Of a stretch of DNA of 64,000 nucleotides, positions 1 to 7,883 are shown piece by piece (position 1 is the stretch's first letter; every line of letters starts with the position of its first letter). The notes below the pieces were generated by a model, which saw only the letters and a program-made list of their open reading frames with translations, did not search any database and was not told where the DNA came from. This DNA comes from Halobaculum rubrum (GTDB taxonomy: Archaea > Halobacteriota > Halobacteria > Halobacteriales > Haloferacaceae), in contig NZ_CP082284.1 in NCBI RefSeq assembly GCF_019880225.1, positions 2,356,001-2,420,000 on the forward strand, read 5' to 3'. The translations under genes were made by a program, and so were the position numbers.

Positions 1-388
1 AGATGCGCGCGGCCATTCGCTTCGCGCTCGTCGAGTCCGCCGAACCGGGGAACGAGCGGTTCAGGTCGCGGTCGTACACCGGAAGGTAGCGCTGTTGTGC
101 GAGAAAGCCCGGAACGTTCAACACGGGCAGACAGATGAGCGTACCCGCCAGGTCCGCCAGGTCCCACTCGTGTGCCACCTCTCTGACGACCTCGATCCCG
201 TTGAGTTCGTCGCCGTGGGCGGCCGCCGAGAGGAAGGCGGTCGGTCCCGGCCGCTCGCCGTTGATGATCGTCACCGGGATCCGGACGGGGTCGCCGAGAT
301 ACGTCTCCGACACCACGAACCGGATGTTCTGTCGCTCTCCCGGGTCCACCCGACCCCCGTTGTACGTGAAGACGTCGGCGCCGGTCAT
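1..388 (-). CDS. Succinylglutamate desuccinylase/aspartoacylase family protein (partial, 5' part only)
   Basis: The gene runs off the left edge; only the N-terminal 129 residues are present. They carry the zinc-ligand pattern of the AstE/AspA metallo-carboxypeptidase-like family, H58-G-D-E61 in AAAHGDELNG, and the DLNRSFPG motif at residues 108-115. Known members hydrolyse the amide bond of N-acyl amino acids or trim C-terminal residues; the substrate here is unknown. The start ATG at 388 is preceded 23-32 nt upstream by an ACTTTATCAC TATA-like box, so the message is probably leaderless. It is divergent from a RimK-type ligase fused to a retropepsin-like domain, a neighbour set I recall recurring for this family, so it may act on the same peptide tag. 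The missing C-terminal half should hold the remaining zinc ligand. Confidence 0.85.
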   Translation of the reverse strand, partial: MTGADVFTYNGGRVDPGERQNIRFVVSETYLGDPVRIPVTIINGERPGPTAFLSAAAHGDELNGIEVVREVAHEWDLADLAGTLICLPVLNVPGFLAQQRYLPVYDRDLNRSFPGSADSTSAKRMAARI

Positions 389-410
389 GGTCGCCGGTGT
401 GCGACCGAGC

Positions 411-420
411 GTGATAAAGT
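411..420 (-). promoter_or_regulatory. Predicted TATA box of the aspartoacylase-like gene
   Basis: On the minus strand this reads ACTTTATCAC and sits 23-32 nt upstream of the ATG at 388. That is the spacing expected for a haloarchaeal leaderless promoter. No Shine-Dalgarno sequence lies between it and the start. Confidence 0.5.
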
Positions 421-540
421 ACCGCGTCGGCCGACCGACGTTCGGCCCGCCGGGGCCGCCCCGACGGCGGTTCGTGCCCGTGACCCACACGGTCTTTCGC
501 CGACCGTGACACATTTGATGCCCCCGACGAGTCATCGTGT

Positions 541-1899
541 ATGACTGACGATCCGGTACGCGTCGGGGTACTCTCCCTCCACACGAGCAAGGAGACGAAG
601 GCGATCTGCAACGCGGTCGAGGCCCTGGGCCACGAGCCCGAGTGGCTCCGGCGGGAGAACGCGGCCGTCAGCATCGAGGACGGCGAGGTCGCGATCGAGC
701 CGGACGTCGACGTGATCGCCAACCGGATGCTGCTGTCGAACATCGAACAGCCGGCGGAGGGACTCGGTCTCGCGCACACGTTCGGCCGCGCACGACCGAT
801 CCTCAACGACCCGTCGGCCGTGCTCACGGCGATGCACAAGTTCGCCTCCGCCGTCGCGCTGGTGGAGGACGGCGTCCGCGTCCCGGACGCGCTGCTGGCG
901 CTGTCGAACGACCGACTCAATCAGGGTCGCGATCGGTTCGGGTCGGAGGGCGTGTACAAGACCGCGATCGGGACCCACGGCGGCGGGACCTGGAAGATCG
1001 ACCTCGACGAGCCGGTCAACCCGATGGTCGGGAACCGGCAGGCGTTCCTGCAGGAGCTCATCGACCGCGACGATTCGAGACATCACGACACCCGCGTGTA
1101 CGTCGTCGGCGGCGAGATCGTCGGCGCCATGAACCGCTACGCCCCGGATGGAGACTGGCGAACCAACGTCGCGCTCGGCGGCGACGTGGAGGACGCCACG
1201 ACCTCGCTTGACGACGAGGCGGCGGCGATGGCGCTGCAGGCGGCCGAGACGGTCGGGCTCGATTACGCCGGCGTCGACCTCGTGCAGGGGTACGACGGCT
1301 GGTACGTGCTGGAAGTGAACCCGACCGCCGGATTCAAAGGGCTGTTCGCAGCGAGCGGTCGCTCGCCGGCGCCCTACATCGCCCGGCTGGCCATCGAGCG
1401 CGGCGGCGGCAGCGTCGACGACGACCGCGTCGAGGAGCTGTCGGCGGTGCTCGACGATTCGACGCCGGCGTGTATGCCCGCCGAGCGCCGGATCAACGAC
1501 GGGCAGACCCCGACTATCGGGTACATCGAGCAGGTCAACGTCGCCGGGACGCAAGGAGCGACACAGGCGTACGCGAAGTCCGACACCGGCGCGACCCGCT
1601 CGTCGATCGACACGCAGCTGGCCGCGGAGATCGGCGCCGGGCCGATCAAGAGCATGACCCGGGTCAAGTCGGGGTCGGTGAAGTCCGGGAAGGCTCGGCC
1701 GGTCGTCGACCTCGTCGTCGGGATCGGCGGCGAACAGCACACCGTCACCGCCAGCGTCGAGGACCGCTCGCACATGGAGTACCCGCTCCTCCTCGGACGC
1801 GACATCCTCCAACACTACCGCGTCGACGTGCAGCGCCGTGCCGACGAGGGCCGGAACCCCGAGAGCGACGAGGAGGAAGAAGAGGGCTCCGAGGAGTAG
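541..1899 (+). CDS. RimK-family ATP-grasp peptide ligase fused to a retropepsin-like ('ATP-dependent zinc protease', PF05618-type) domain
   Basis: A 452-aa two-domain protein. Residues 1 to about 300 are an ATP-grasp ligase of the RimK/LysX type, with the characteristic end motif YVLEVNPTAGFKGLF; family members add glutamate or similar amino acids to a protein or peptide carboxylate. Residues about 325-435 resemble the PF05618 family: an aspartic-protease-like D348-T-G-A motif (KSDTGATRSS) and a downstream PLLLGRDIL near 415, as in retropepsin folds. The last 20 residues are Glu-rich. So one polypeptide appears to combine an amino acid ligase with a possible peptidase. The divergent aspartoacylase-like gene could be a second trimming enzyme. 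Domain calls are firm; target protein and amino acid are unknown. Confidence 0.88.
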   Translation: MTDDPVRVGVLSLHTSKETKAICNAVEALGHEPEWLRRENAAVSIEDGEVAIEPDVDVIANRMLLSNIEQPAEGLGLAHTFGRARPILNDPSAVLTAMHKFASAVALVEDGVRVPDALLALSNDRLNQGRDRFGSEGVYKTAIGTHGGGTWKIDLDEPVNPMVGNRQAFLQELIDRDDSRHHDTRVYVVGGEIVGAMNRYAPDGDWRTNVALGGDVEDATTSLDDEAAAMALQAAETVGLDYAGVDLVQGYDGWYVLEVNPTAGFKGLFAASGRSPAPYIARLAIERGGGSVDDDRVEELSAVLDDSTPACMPAERRINDGQTPTIGYIEQVNVAGTQGATQAYAKSDTGATRSSIDTQLAAEIGAGPIKSMTRVKSGSVKSGKARPVVDLVVGIGGEQHTVTASVEDRSHMEYPLLLGRDILQHYRVDVQRRADEGRNPESDEEEEEGSEE

Positions 1900-1969
1900 C
1901 ACGCGGTAGCGACTCACGCCCGCCGGACAGGCCGGACCGCTTTTCCCTCTCGGGTGACCAGTGTTTAAT

Positions 1970-2167
1970 ATGGGCTTCGGGAGCTACGATGAATCCGAGC
2001 AGGAACGTCAGCAGAACGACGGCGCCGACGCGGCCGACGGGTCGACCGTCGACGCCCACGAGAACGACCACGAGGGCGAGGCGAGCTTCGAGGCGGGCGC
2101 CTCGACCGACGACCTGGTCTCGCAGCTGCAGACGATGAAGGACGAAGACGAGGACGACGAGGAGTAA
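1970..2167 (+). CDS. Small acidic haloarchaeal protein (DUF5786-like)
   Basis: A 65-aa protein beginning MGFGSYDESEQE and ending in an Asp/Glu run (MKDEDEDDEE). I recognise this start as a widespread haloarchaeal family (recalled as DUF5786) of unknown function. A GTG nine bases upstream would give MFN-MGFG, but the MGFGSYD start matches the family. An AT-rich TTTAAT lies just before the ATG. There are no membrane segments or cysteines. Confidence 0.75.
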   Translation: MGFGSYDESEQERQQNDGADAADGSTVDAHENDHEGEASFEAGASTDDLVSQLQTMKDEDEDDEE

Positions 2168-2324
2168 TCCCGGTCCCGAACGGGAGGGGAACGCTTCGGA
2201 CCGACGCGTGACCGACGGCGATAGTTCGCCACGCGGTGTCGCCCGATTTTCGCCGATCTCGATACGCAGACGCGTCCGTCCGGTCGCGGGACGAGAATAT
2301 CGTTCCTGAAACTCGGCGGCGAAG

Positions 2325-2332
2325 GTATATCA
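2325..2332 (+). promoter_or_regulatory. Predicted TATA box of archaellin gene 1
   Basis: GTATATCA lies 65-72 nt upstream of the archaellin ATG at 2397, which leaves a leader of roughly 40 nt. The second archaellin gene has a CTATATG at a similar distance (61-67 nt), although the two leaders are not otherwise alike. Confidence 0.4.
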
Positions 2333-2396
2333 ACGCGGTGGACGCCGATCCGAGTATACCCGATCCGCCGCCGCGGACGGGTCGGAACGACACACA

Positions 2397-3008
2397 ATGT
2401 TCGAATTCATCACGGACGAGGAAGAGCGCGGGCAGGTGGGTATCGGAACCCTCATCGTGTTCATCGCGATGGTGCTGGTGGCGGCGATCGCCGCCGGCGT
2501 CCTCATCAACACCGCAGGATTCCTCCAGAGCAAGTCACAGGAGACCGGACAACAGAGCAGTAAGCAAGTCAGTAACCGTCTGCAAGAGGTCGCCACGGTC
2601 GGGAACGTTACTGGCGATCCCGAGAAAGTGGACTACGTGAACGTGACGGTGACGCAGGCACCTGGTGCTGGTGAGATCGACCTCCAGAATGCAACCGTCA
2701 CTTGGATCGGACCACAGGGAACGTACCAGCTGACGCACGGTGCGAACTACAGCGCCGATGGAGGAGGGGTGGCGGCGGATACCCAGGAGTTCGGTCACAA
2801 GGTGACGAAAGACGCGGACAACTCCGCACCGGTACTGAACGACCCTGACGATCGTCTTCAGCTTGTCTTCGATGTCAGTGCGTACACCGACAATCTCGGT
2901 GAGGGTGAGGAAGTGACGATCAAGATCAACACGATGGCCGGGGCGACGACGAGCATCCGCTTCACCGTCCCCGAAGCGCTCGGACAGAAGGAAGCCGTCG
3001 AGCTGTAA
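2397..3008 (+). CDS. Archaellin (archaeal flagellin), copy 1
   Basis: A 203-aa archaellin, structural subunit of the archaellum filament. The class III signal peptide [12 protein letters not shown] is expected to be cut after G12 by the preflagellin peptidase. It is followed by the hydrophobic assembly helix of about 30 residues ([16 protein letters not shown] and on). Four N-glycosylation sequons are visible in the exposed part (NVT twice, NAT, NYS). The C-terminus [20 protein letters not shown] is the conserved archaellin end. It stands alone: no fla accessory genes lie nearby. Codons 1-48 are almost identical at nucleotide level to those of the archaellin at 29253, while the middle is divergent. 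Confidence 0.95.
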   Translation: MFEFITDEEERGQVGIGTLIVFIAMVLVAAIAAGVLINTAGFLQSKSQETGQQSSKQVSNRLQEVATVGNVTGDPEKVDYVNVTVTQAPGAGEIDLQNATVTWIGPQGTYQLTHGANYSADGGGVAADTQEFGHKVTKDADNSAPVLNDPDDRLQLVFDVSAYTDNLGEGEEVTIKINTMAGATTSIRFTVPEALGQKEAVEL

Positions 3009-3102
3009 GTCGGCTCCTCTTCTCACACTCTCTCGACACCACCCGACGCCGAGTGGCAACGCGATCGGTTCGTTGTATCGACCCGGTCGCCCCTCGGTGT
3101 CG

Positions 3103-3762
3103 CTACTCCTCCTCGACGACCTCGTCGACGCTCGCGGCGATGTCCTCCTTCGCCCGCCACAGGTACAGCGACGCGTAGCTGCGGTACGGCGCCCAGCGCT
3201 CGGCCGCCTCGACCATCTCCGCCCGGCTCATCTCGCGGCCGTACAGCTCCTCCATCCCCTTTCTGATCCCGAGATCGCCGACGGGGAACACGTCCGGTCG
3301 CCCGAGCGAGAACAACAGCTGCATGTTCGCGGTCCACTCGCCGACGCCGGTGATCGCGGTTAGCTCCTCGCGCACCGCCTCGTCGTCCATCGCGGCGAAC
3401 GCCTCGCGATCCCAGTCGTTGTCGGCGAACGCCTCGGCGACGTTGCCGACGTACCGCGTCTTCTGTCGGGAGAGGCCGGCATCCTTCAGCGTCTCCTCGT
3501 CGGCCGCGAGCAGTCCCTCGGGCGTCACCTCCACCGCGTCGAAGAGGCGTTCGCGCGTCGCCGCCGCGGACGCCATCGACACCTGCTGGCGAAGGATCGA
3601 CACGACGAGCCGTTCGAACGGGTCCGCGGCGGGATCGACCGTGAGCGGGCCATGGCGGTCGATCACGGGGCCGAGCCGGTCGTCGCCCCGGAGCGCCTCC
3701 AGCGCCTCGCGGTCGGCCGGGTCGAGATCGTCGAACGCCTCGGCGTCTGCGTCCACTGGCAT
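3103..3762 (-). CDS. DNA-3-methyladenine glycosylase II-like (HhH-GPD) base-excision repair enzyme
   Basis: A 219-aa HhH-GPD glycosylase of AlkA type. It removes alkylated bases from DNA, giving an abasic site. The helix-hairpin-helix is at about residues 134-146 (LTAITGVGEWTANM), followed by the catalytic aspartate D163 in FPVGDLGIRKGM. The N-terminal part RLVVSILRQQVS is the usual first helix pair of the fold. No iron-sulfur cysteine cluster is present, which separates it from endonuclease III. The gene is monocistronic, convergent with archaellin 1. Confidence 0.88.
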   Translation of the reverse strand: MPVDADAEAFDDLDPADREALEALRGDDRLGPVIDRHGPLTVDPAADPFERLVVSILRQQVSMASAAATRERLFDAVEVTPEGLLAADEETLKDAGLSRQKTRYVGNVAEAFADNDWDREAFAAMDDEAVREELTAITGVGEWTANMQLLFSLGRPDVFPVGDLGIRKGMEELYGREMSRAEMVEAAERWAPYRSYASLYLWRAKEDIAASVDEVVEEE

Positions 3763-3929
3763 ACCTCGTGGTGGGCGGGCGGACGAGAAACGACTTTCGG
3801 GGACGGAACTGAGATCGTTCGAGGACTGGGAACCGTTCGAGGCCGGGCGTGCAACTCCGGAAAACTGGTGTCGTGTTTGCGTCGCGGCGGAGGGAAACGT
3901 TGAATCGGCGGGACTCCGACGCGACGCAC

Positions 3930-5909
3930 ATGGACGTTGATGACGTAGAAACGGTCGCGGTACTGGGCGCCGGAAACATGGGCCACGGGATCGCGGAGGT
4001 CGCCGCGCTCGCGGGGTTCGACGTGAACCTGCGGGACATCAACGAGGAGTTCGTTCAGAACGGCTACGACCAGATCGAGTGGTCGCTCGGTAAGCTCGCA
4101 GAGAAAGACCAGATCTCCGAGAGCGACGCCGACGCCGCGCTCGACCGCGTGACGGCTGTCGTCCCCGTCGAGGACGCCGTCGCCGACGCCGACCTCGTGA
4201 TCGAGGCGGTGCCCGAGAAGATGGACATCAAGAAGGACGTGTACACCGAGGTCGAGGAGCACGCGCCGGACCGCGCCGTCTTCGCGTCGAACACCTCCAG
4301 CCTCTCGATCACGGAGCTGTCGGAGGTGACCGAGCGCGAGGAGCGCTTCTGCGGGATGCACTTCTTCAACCCGCCGGTGCGCATGCAGCTCGTCGAGGTC
4401 ATCTCGGGCGCGCACACCGCCGACGGGACGATGGATCTCGTCGAGGACGTCGCCGAGCGGATGGACAAGACCGCGGTCCGCGTCCGGAAGGACTCGCCGG
4501 GCTTCATCGTCAACCGCGTGCTCGTCCCCCTGATGAACGAGGCGGCGTGGCTCGTCCACGAGGGCGAGGCGACCGTCGAGTCGGTCGACTCCACGACGAA
4601 GTACGACATGGGGCTCCCGATGGGGAGCTTCGAGTTGGCCGACCAGGTCGGCATCGACGTGGGCGTCCACGTGCTCGAGTACATGCACGAGGTGCTCGGC
4701 GACGCCTACGAGCCGTGTCCGCTGCTGACTGAGAAGGTCGACAACGAGAACCTGGGCAAGAAGACCGGGACGGGGTTCTACGACTACGAGGACGGCCCCG
4801 GCGCGGAGATCCCTTCCGACGAGGTCGACGAGGACGTCAAGCACGCCCTGCTGGCGGTGATGGCCAACGAGGTCGCCGGCCTGATCGGCAACGACGTCGC
4901 CGACGCCGGCGACATCGACCAGGCGGTGAAGCTCGGGGCGGGCTTCCCCGACGGTCCCGCGAAGATGGCCGACGGGATCGGTCTCGACGCGTTGCTCTCG
5001 ACGCTCGAGGAGCGCCACGAGGAGACGGGCGCCGAGCGCTACGAGGCGGTCGACTACCTCCGCGAACTCGTCGACGAGGGTCGCGGCTTCTACGGCGGCG
5101 ACGGCGACGAGGCCGGGGACGCGGTCGAGTTCGAGACGATCCGCATCGAGCGGGAGGGCCGCGTCGGCCACATCGTCCTCGACCGGCCCCACCGGATGAA
5201 CACGATCTCCGGCGAGCTGCTGGACGAGCTCGGCGTCGCGATCGAGGAGCTGGAGGCCGACGACGACGTGCGCGCGGTGCTGGTCACCGGCGAGGGCGAG
5301 CGCGCCTTCTCCGCCGGCGCCGACGTACAGAGCATGGCCGCCGGCGGCGGCGACCCGCTGCAGTCGGTCGAGCTCTCCCGCAAGGGCCAGTCGACGTTCG
5401 GGAAGTTCGAGTCGTCGGACCTGCCGGTCGTCGCCGGCATCGACGGCTACTGCCTCGGCGGCGGCATGGAGTTCGCCACCTGCGCGGACATGCGAGTCGC
5501 CTCCGAGCGGTCCGAGCTGGGCCAGCCGGAGCACAATCTCGGCCTGCTACCCGGCTGGGGCGGCACCCAGCGCCTCCGTCACATCGTCGGCGAGGGCCGC
5601 GCCAAGGAGATCATCTTCACCGCCGACCGCTACGACGCGGAGACGATGGCCGACTACGGCTTCATCAACGAACTCGTCGCGAACGACGAACTCGAGGAGG
5701 CGGCGATGGACCTCGCGCAGGATCTGGCCGCCGGGCCGCCGGTCGCCCAGCGCTACACGAAGCGCGCGATGCTCGCCGGACGCGACGACACCGACGCCGG
5801 GCTGGAGATCGAGGCGCAGGCGTTCGGCCAGCTGATGAACACCGAGGACCTCATGGAGGGCGTGATGGCGTTCATGTCCGACGAGGATCCGGAGTTCGAA
5901 GGGACGTAG
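3930..5909 (+). CDS. Fused 3-hydroxyacyl-CoA dehydrogenase / enoyl-CoA hydratase
   Basis: A 659-aa bifunctional beta-oxidation enzyme. The N-terminal half has the NAD-binding motif VAVLGAGNMGHGIAE (about residues 8-22) and two 3-hydroxyacyl-CoA dehydrogenase C-terminal domains (KTGTGFYDYEDG near 280, then about 305-385). From about 395 it is a crotonase-fold enoyl-CoA hydratase (GHIVLDRPHRMNTIS; oxyanion-hole segments AFSAGADVQ and IDGYCLGGGMEFA). The order dehydrogenase-hydratase is opposite to bacterial FadB, a layout I recall in haloarchaea. The start at 3930 was chosen because the protein begins directly with the Rossmann strand. An in-frame extension to 3849 is Arg-rich and unlike the family. 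No other fatty-acid genes are adjacent. Confidence 0.92.
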   Translation: MDVDDVETVAVLGAGNMGHGIAEVAALAGFDVNLRDINEEFVQNGYDQIEWSLGKLAEKDQISESDADAALDRVTAVVPVEDAVADADLVIEAVPEKMDIKKDVYTEVEEHAPDRAVFASNTSSLSITELSEVTEREERFCGMHFFNPPVRMQLVEVISGAHTADGTMDLVEDVAERMDKTAVRVRKDSPGFIVNRVLVPLMNEAAWLVHEGEATVESVDSTTKYDMGLPMGSFELADQVGIDVGVHVLEYMHEVLGDAYEPCPLLTEKVDNENLGKKTGTGFYDYEDGPGAEIPSDEVDEDVKHALLAVMANEVAGLIGNDVADAGDIDQAVKLGAGFPDGPAKMADGIGLDALLSTLEERHEETGAERYEAVDYLRELVDEGRGFYGGDGDEAGDAVEFETIRIEREGRVGHIVLDRPHRMNTISGELLDELGVAIEELEADDDVRAVLVTGEGERAFSAGADVQSMAAGGGDPLQSVELSRKGQSTFGKFESSDLPVVAGIDGYCLGGGMEFATCADMRVASERSELGQPEHNLGLLPGWGGTQRLRHIVGEGRAKEIIFTADRYDAETMADYGFINELVANDELEEAAMDLAQDLAAGPPVAQRYTKRAMLAGRDDTDAGLEIEAQAFGQLMNTEDLMEGVMAFMSDEDPEFEGT

Positions 5910-5984
5910 GCGAGACCGCAGGTCTCGCGAACGGCGAGGTCCTCGGGCCGAGCCGCCCAGTAAGCGATGCGGGATGTGGCCCGG

Positions 5985-6602
5985 TCAGGCCAGCTTGAAC
6001 GCCCGGATCGTGTCCCGTTCGGTCGGCTCGTTCACCACCTGTACGCCGCCCAACTCGGAGAACACGTCTCGCCAGTTCCGGTGGTACAGCGGGAACTCGT
6101 CGTCGACGTAGCTCACCTCGGCGCCCTCGCGACCCCGCTTCGCGCCGTTGCCCTCGTTCTCGGCGGTGACGAGCAGGTCGTCGCAGACCCGCACGACCTC
6201 CTCGAACACCCACACGTCGTCCGGGTGGACGTGCTGGAGCGTCTCGACGGAGTACACCGCGTCGAACGCGTCGTCGTCGAACTCCGGGAGCAGGTCCTCG
6301 ATGGCGCCCGTGTGAAACTCGCCCGTCTCCGCGAGCGTCGGGAAGAACTCGCCCATCACGTCGAACGACTCGTCGTTGATGTCGATGCCGGCGAGGCGGT
6401 CGAAGCCGTTGTGCCGGAGGTGTTCGAGGTGGCGACCCGAGCCGCAGCCGAGTTCGAGCACCCGGGCGTCCGTGCCGACGTAGAACTCGATCGCCGATCG
6501 GATCGCCTCGCTCACCTCGTCGGGTCCCTCCTCCGCGTAGTAGCGCGGGGAGAACTTCCCCTCGCGCTCGGCCCAGTCCTCGCGGACCTCGTCGGGGTTC
6601 AT
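5985..6602 (-). CDS. Class I SAM-dependent methyltransferase
   Basis: A 205-aa methyltransferase. Motif I is VLELGCGSGRHLEHL, motif II carries the acidic residue in GIDINDESFDVM, and motif IV-like DAVYSVETLQHVHPDD follows. The start ATG at 6602 gives MNPDEVREDWAERE; the frame stays open upstream but that part looks non-coding (Ala/Arg/Pro). The substrate cannot be told from sequence. It is co-oriented with the downstream-numbered SDR gene but separated by 115 nt, so operon membership is uncertain. Confidence 0.82.
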   Translation of the reverse strand: MNPDEVREDWAEREGKFSPRYYAEEGPDEVSEAIRSAIEFYVGTDARVLELGCGSGRHLEHLRHNGFDRLAGIDINDESFDVMGEFFPTLAETGEFHTGAIEDLLPEFDDDAFDAVYSVETLQHVHPDDVWVFEEVVRVCDDLLVTAENEGNGAKRGREGAEVSYVDDEFPLYHRNWRDVFSELGGVQVVNEPTERDTIRAFKLA

Positions 6603-6717
6603 ACCCGCCGGAACGGACCCCGAGCGTAAACCTCCGCCGGAGTCGATGGCGACCGGGTCGCCTGCGGTACGGGGGGATCGATCCGTGGCCCGCGCGGCAC
6701 CCGCGATCGGCGGCGTC

Positions 6718-7542
6718 TCACTCCTCGCGGCGTTCCCGGTAGTCAGGCAGGAAGTCATCCTGTAGCACCGCCGACCGACCGCCGTCGATCGTGAGGCTCG
6801 CGCCGGTGACGAATCCCGCCTCGTCGCTGGCGAGGAACGCCACCGCCGCGGCGACGTCCTCGGGGACGCCGACCCGGCCGGTCGGGTGGATGCTCGCGAG
6901 TTCCTCGCGGCGCTCCTCGTCCATGTCGCCGGTGGTCCGGTCGATGGCGACCCAGCCGGGGTTCACCGTGTTGACGCGCACGTCGGGGCCGAAGTCGAGC
7001 GCCATCGACCGGGTCATCCCGTTGATGCCGGCCTTGACCGCGTTGTACGGGAAGATGCCCGGCGTCGTCGCGAACGCGTGGTTACTGGACATGTTGACGA
7101 TCGCGCCCTCGTCCATGTGCTCGCGGGCGTGCTTCGCGCAGAGCCAGTAGGATCGGAAGTCCGTTTCGAGGACGAAGTTCCAGTCGTCCAGTTCGGCCTC
7201 GTCGGCGGCGGTGTACGTCTCGACGCCCGCGTTGTTCACGAGCACGTCGAGGCGGCCGAACTCCTCGGCGGTCGCCTCGAACAGCGCCGCGATGTCGTCG
7301 GGGTCGCGCATGTCCGCGCGGACGAAGACGGCCTCGCCGCCGGCGTCCTCGATGGCGGCGACGGTCTCGGCGCCGGCGTCCTCGCTGCGGCCGGTGACGA
7401 CCACTCGTGCTCCCTCGGCCGCGAGTCGCTTCGCGACGCCCGCGCCGATGCCACGGGTGGAGCCGGTGACGACGGCGACCGTCCCGTCGTATCTGGATCG
7501 TGGTTCGAGTTCGTCGATGGCGGAGGTGTCGAAGCTGGTCAT
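6718..7542 (-). CDS. Short-chain dehydrogenase/reductase
   Basis: A 274-aa classical SDR. It has the cofactor motif TGSTRGIG (26-33), NNAG (103-106), catalytic serines in NMSSNHAF (152/153), Y166-x3-K170 (PYNAVKAG), and the family C-terminal pattern FVTGASLTIDGGRSA. It is an NAD(P)-dependent oxidoreductase; the residues seen do not fix the substrate. It lies 341 nt downstream of a galactonate/gluconate-dehydratase-like gene in the same orientation. A role in oxidising a sugar or sugar acid for that pathway is therefore reasonable but only inferred. Confidence 0.88.
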   Translation of the reverse strand: MTSFDTSAIDELEPRSRYDGTVAVVTGSTRGIGAGVAKRLAAEGARVVVTGRSEDAGAETVAAIEDAGGEAVFVRADMRDPDDIAALFEATAEEFGRLDVLVNNAGVETYTAADEAELDDWNFVLETDFRSYWLCAKHAREHMDEGAIVNMSSNHAFATTPGIFPYNAVKAGINGMTRSMALDFGPDVRVNTVNPGWVAIDRTTGDMDEERREELASIHPTGRVGVPEDVAAAVAFLASDEAGFVTGASLTIDGGRSAVLQDDFLPDYRERREE

Positions 7543-7883
7543 TCGTTCGTCGTGTCTCGGTCGGGTGACTTGATGATTGGTTCGCGATCGGTCGGTGTCA
7601 GCGTCAGTTTCGAGGTGGGGAACGTGGCCGCGACGAACCGCCCGAAAGCCCCCGCCGTGCTACGCTCGCGCGACTCGCTGCGCGCGTTCGCTCCCGTCAG
7701 TCGCTCACGTGCTTACTTCGTCGGGCTTCGCGTAGCCCGGCGGCCCCTTTCAGTCCCACCCGATCCTTGGACGGGCATCGGTGTCACCGGCGGCCGTCCG
7801 GCGTCGTCATCCCGGACTACCCACGTACTGCGGCGGGGAGTCGGGGATCGCCGTTCGTGGATAGTCCGGCTGTTGCCGCCGGT
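7543..7883. other. Gene-free interval upstream of the SDR gene
   Basis: These 341 bases lie between two minus-strand genes. The part nearest the SDR start is a plausible promoter region. The middle, about 7635-7760, is a low-complexity segment rich in CG, with repeated CGCTCGCGCGACTCGCTGCG-like words and a strong hairpin (separate entry). I see no gene in it. Confidence 0.6.
7719..7742. repeat. Hairpin within a repeat-like intergenic segment
   Basis: CGGGCT (7722-7727), loop TCGCGT, AGCCCG (7734-7739) forms a perfect 6-bp stem that extends to 9 bp with one G-T pair. It sits in a segment whose composition and wording resemble dispersed intergenic sequences I remember from Halorubrum-type genomes. 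It could act as a terminator of the dehydratase-to-SDR direction or be a scar of a repeated element; the sequence alone does not decide. Confidence 0.4.

Noticed and set aside
3849-3929. 27-residue N-terminal extension of the 3-hydroxyacyl-CoA dehydrogenase fusion
   Set aside because: The extension is Arg-rich (FASRRRETLNRRD) and unlike the acidic proteome; the Rossmann strand starts right after the ATG at 3930.
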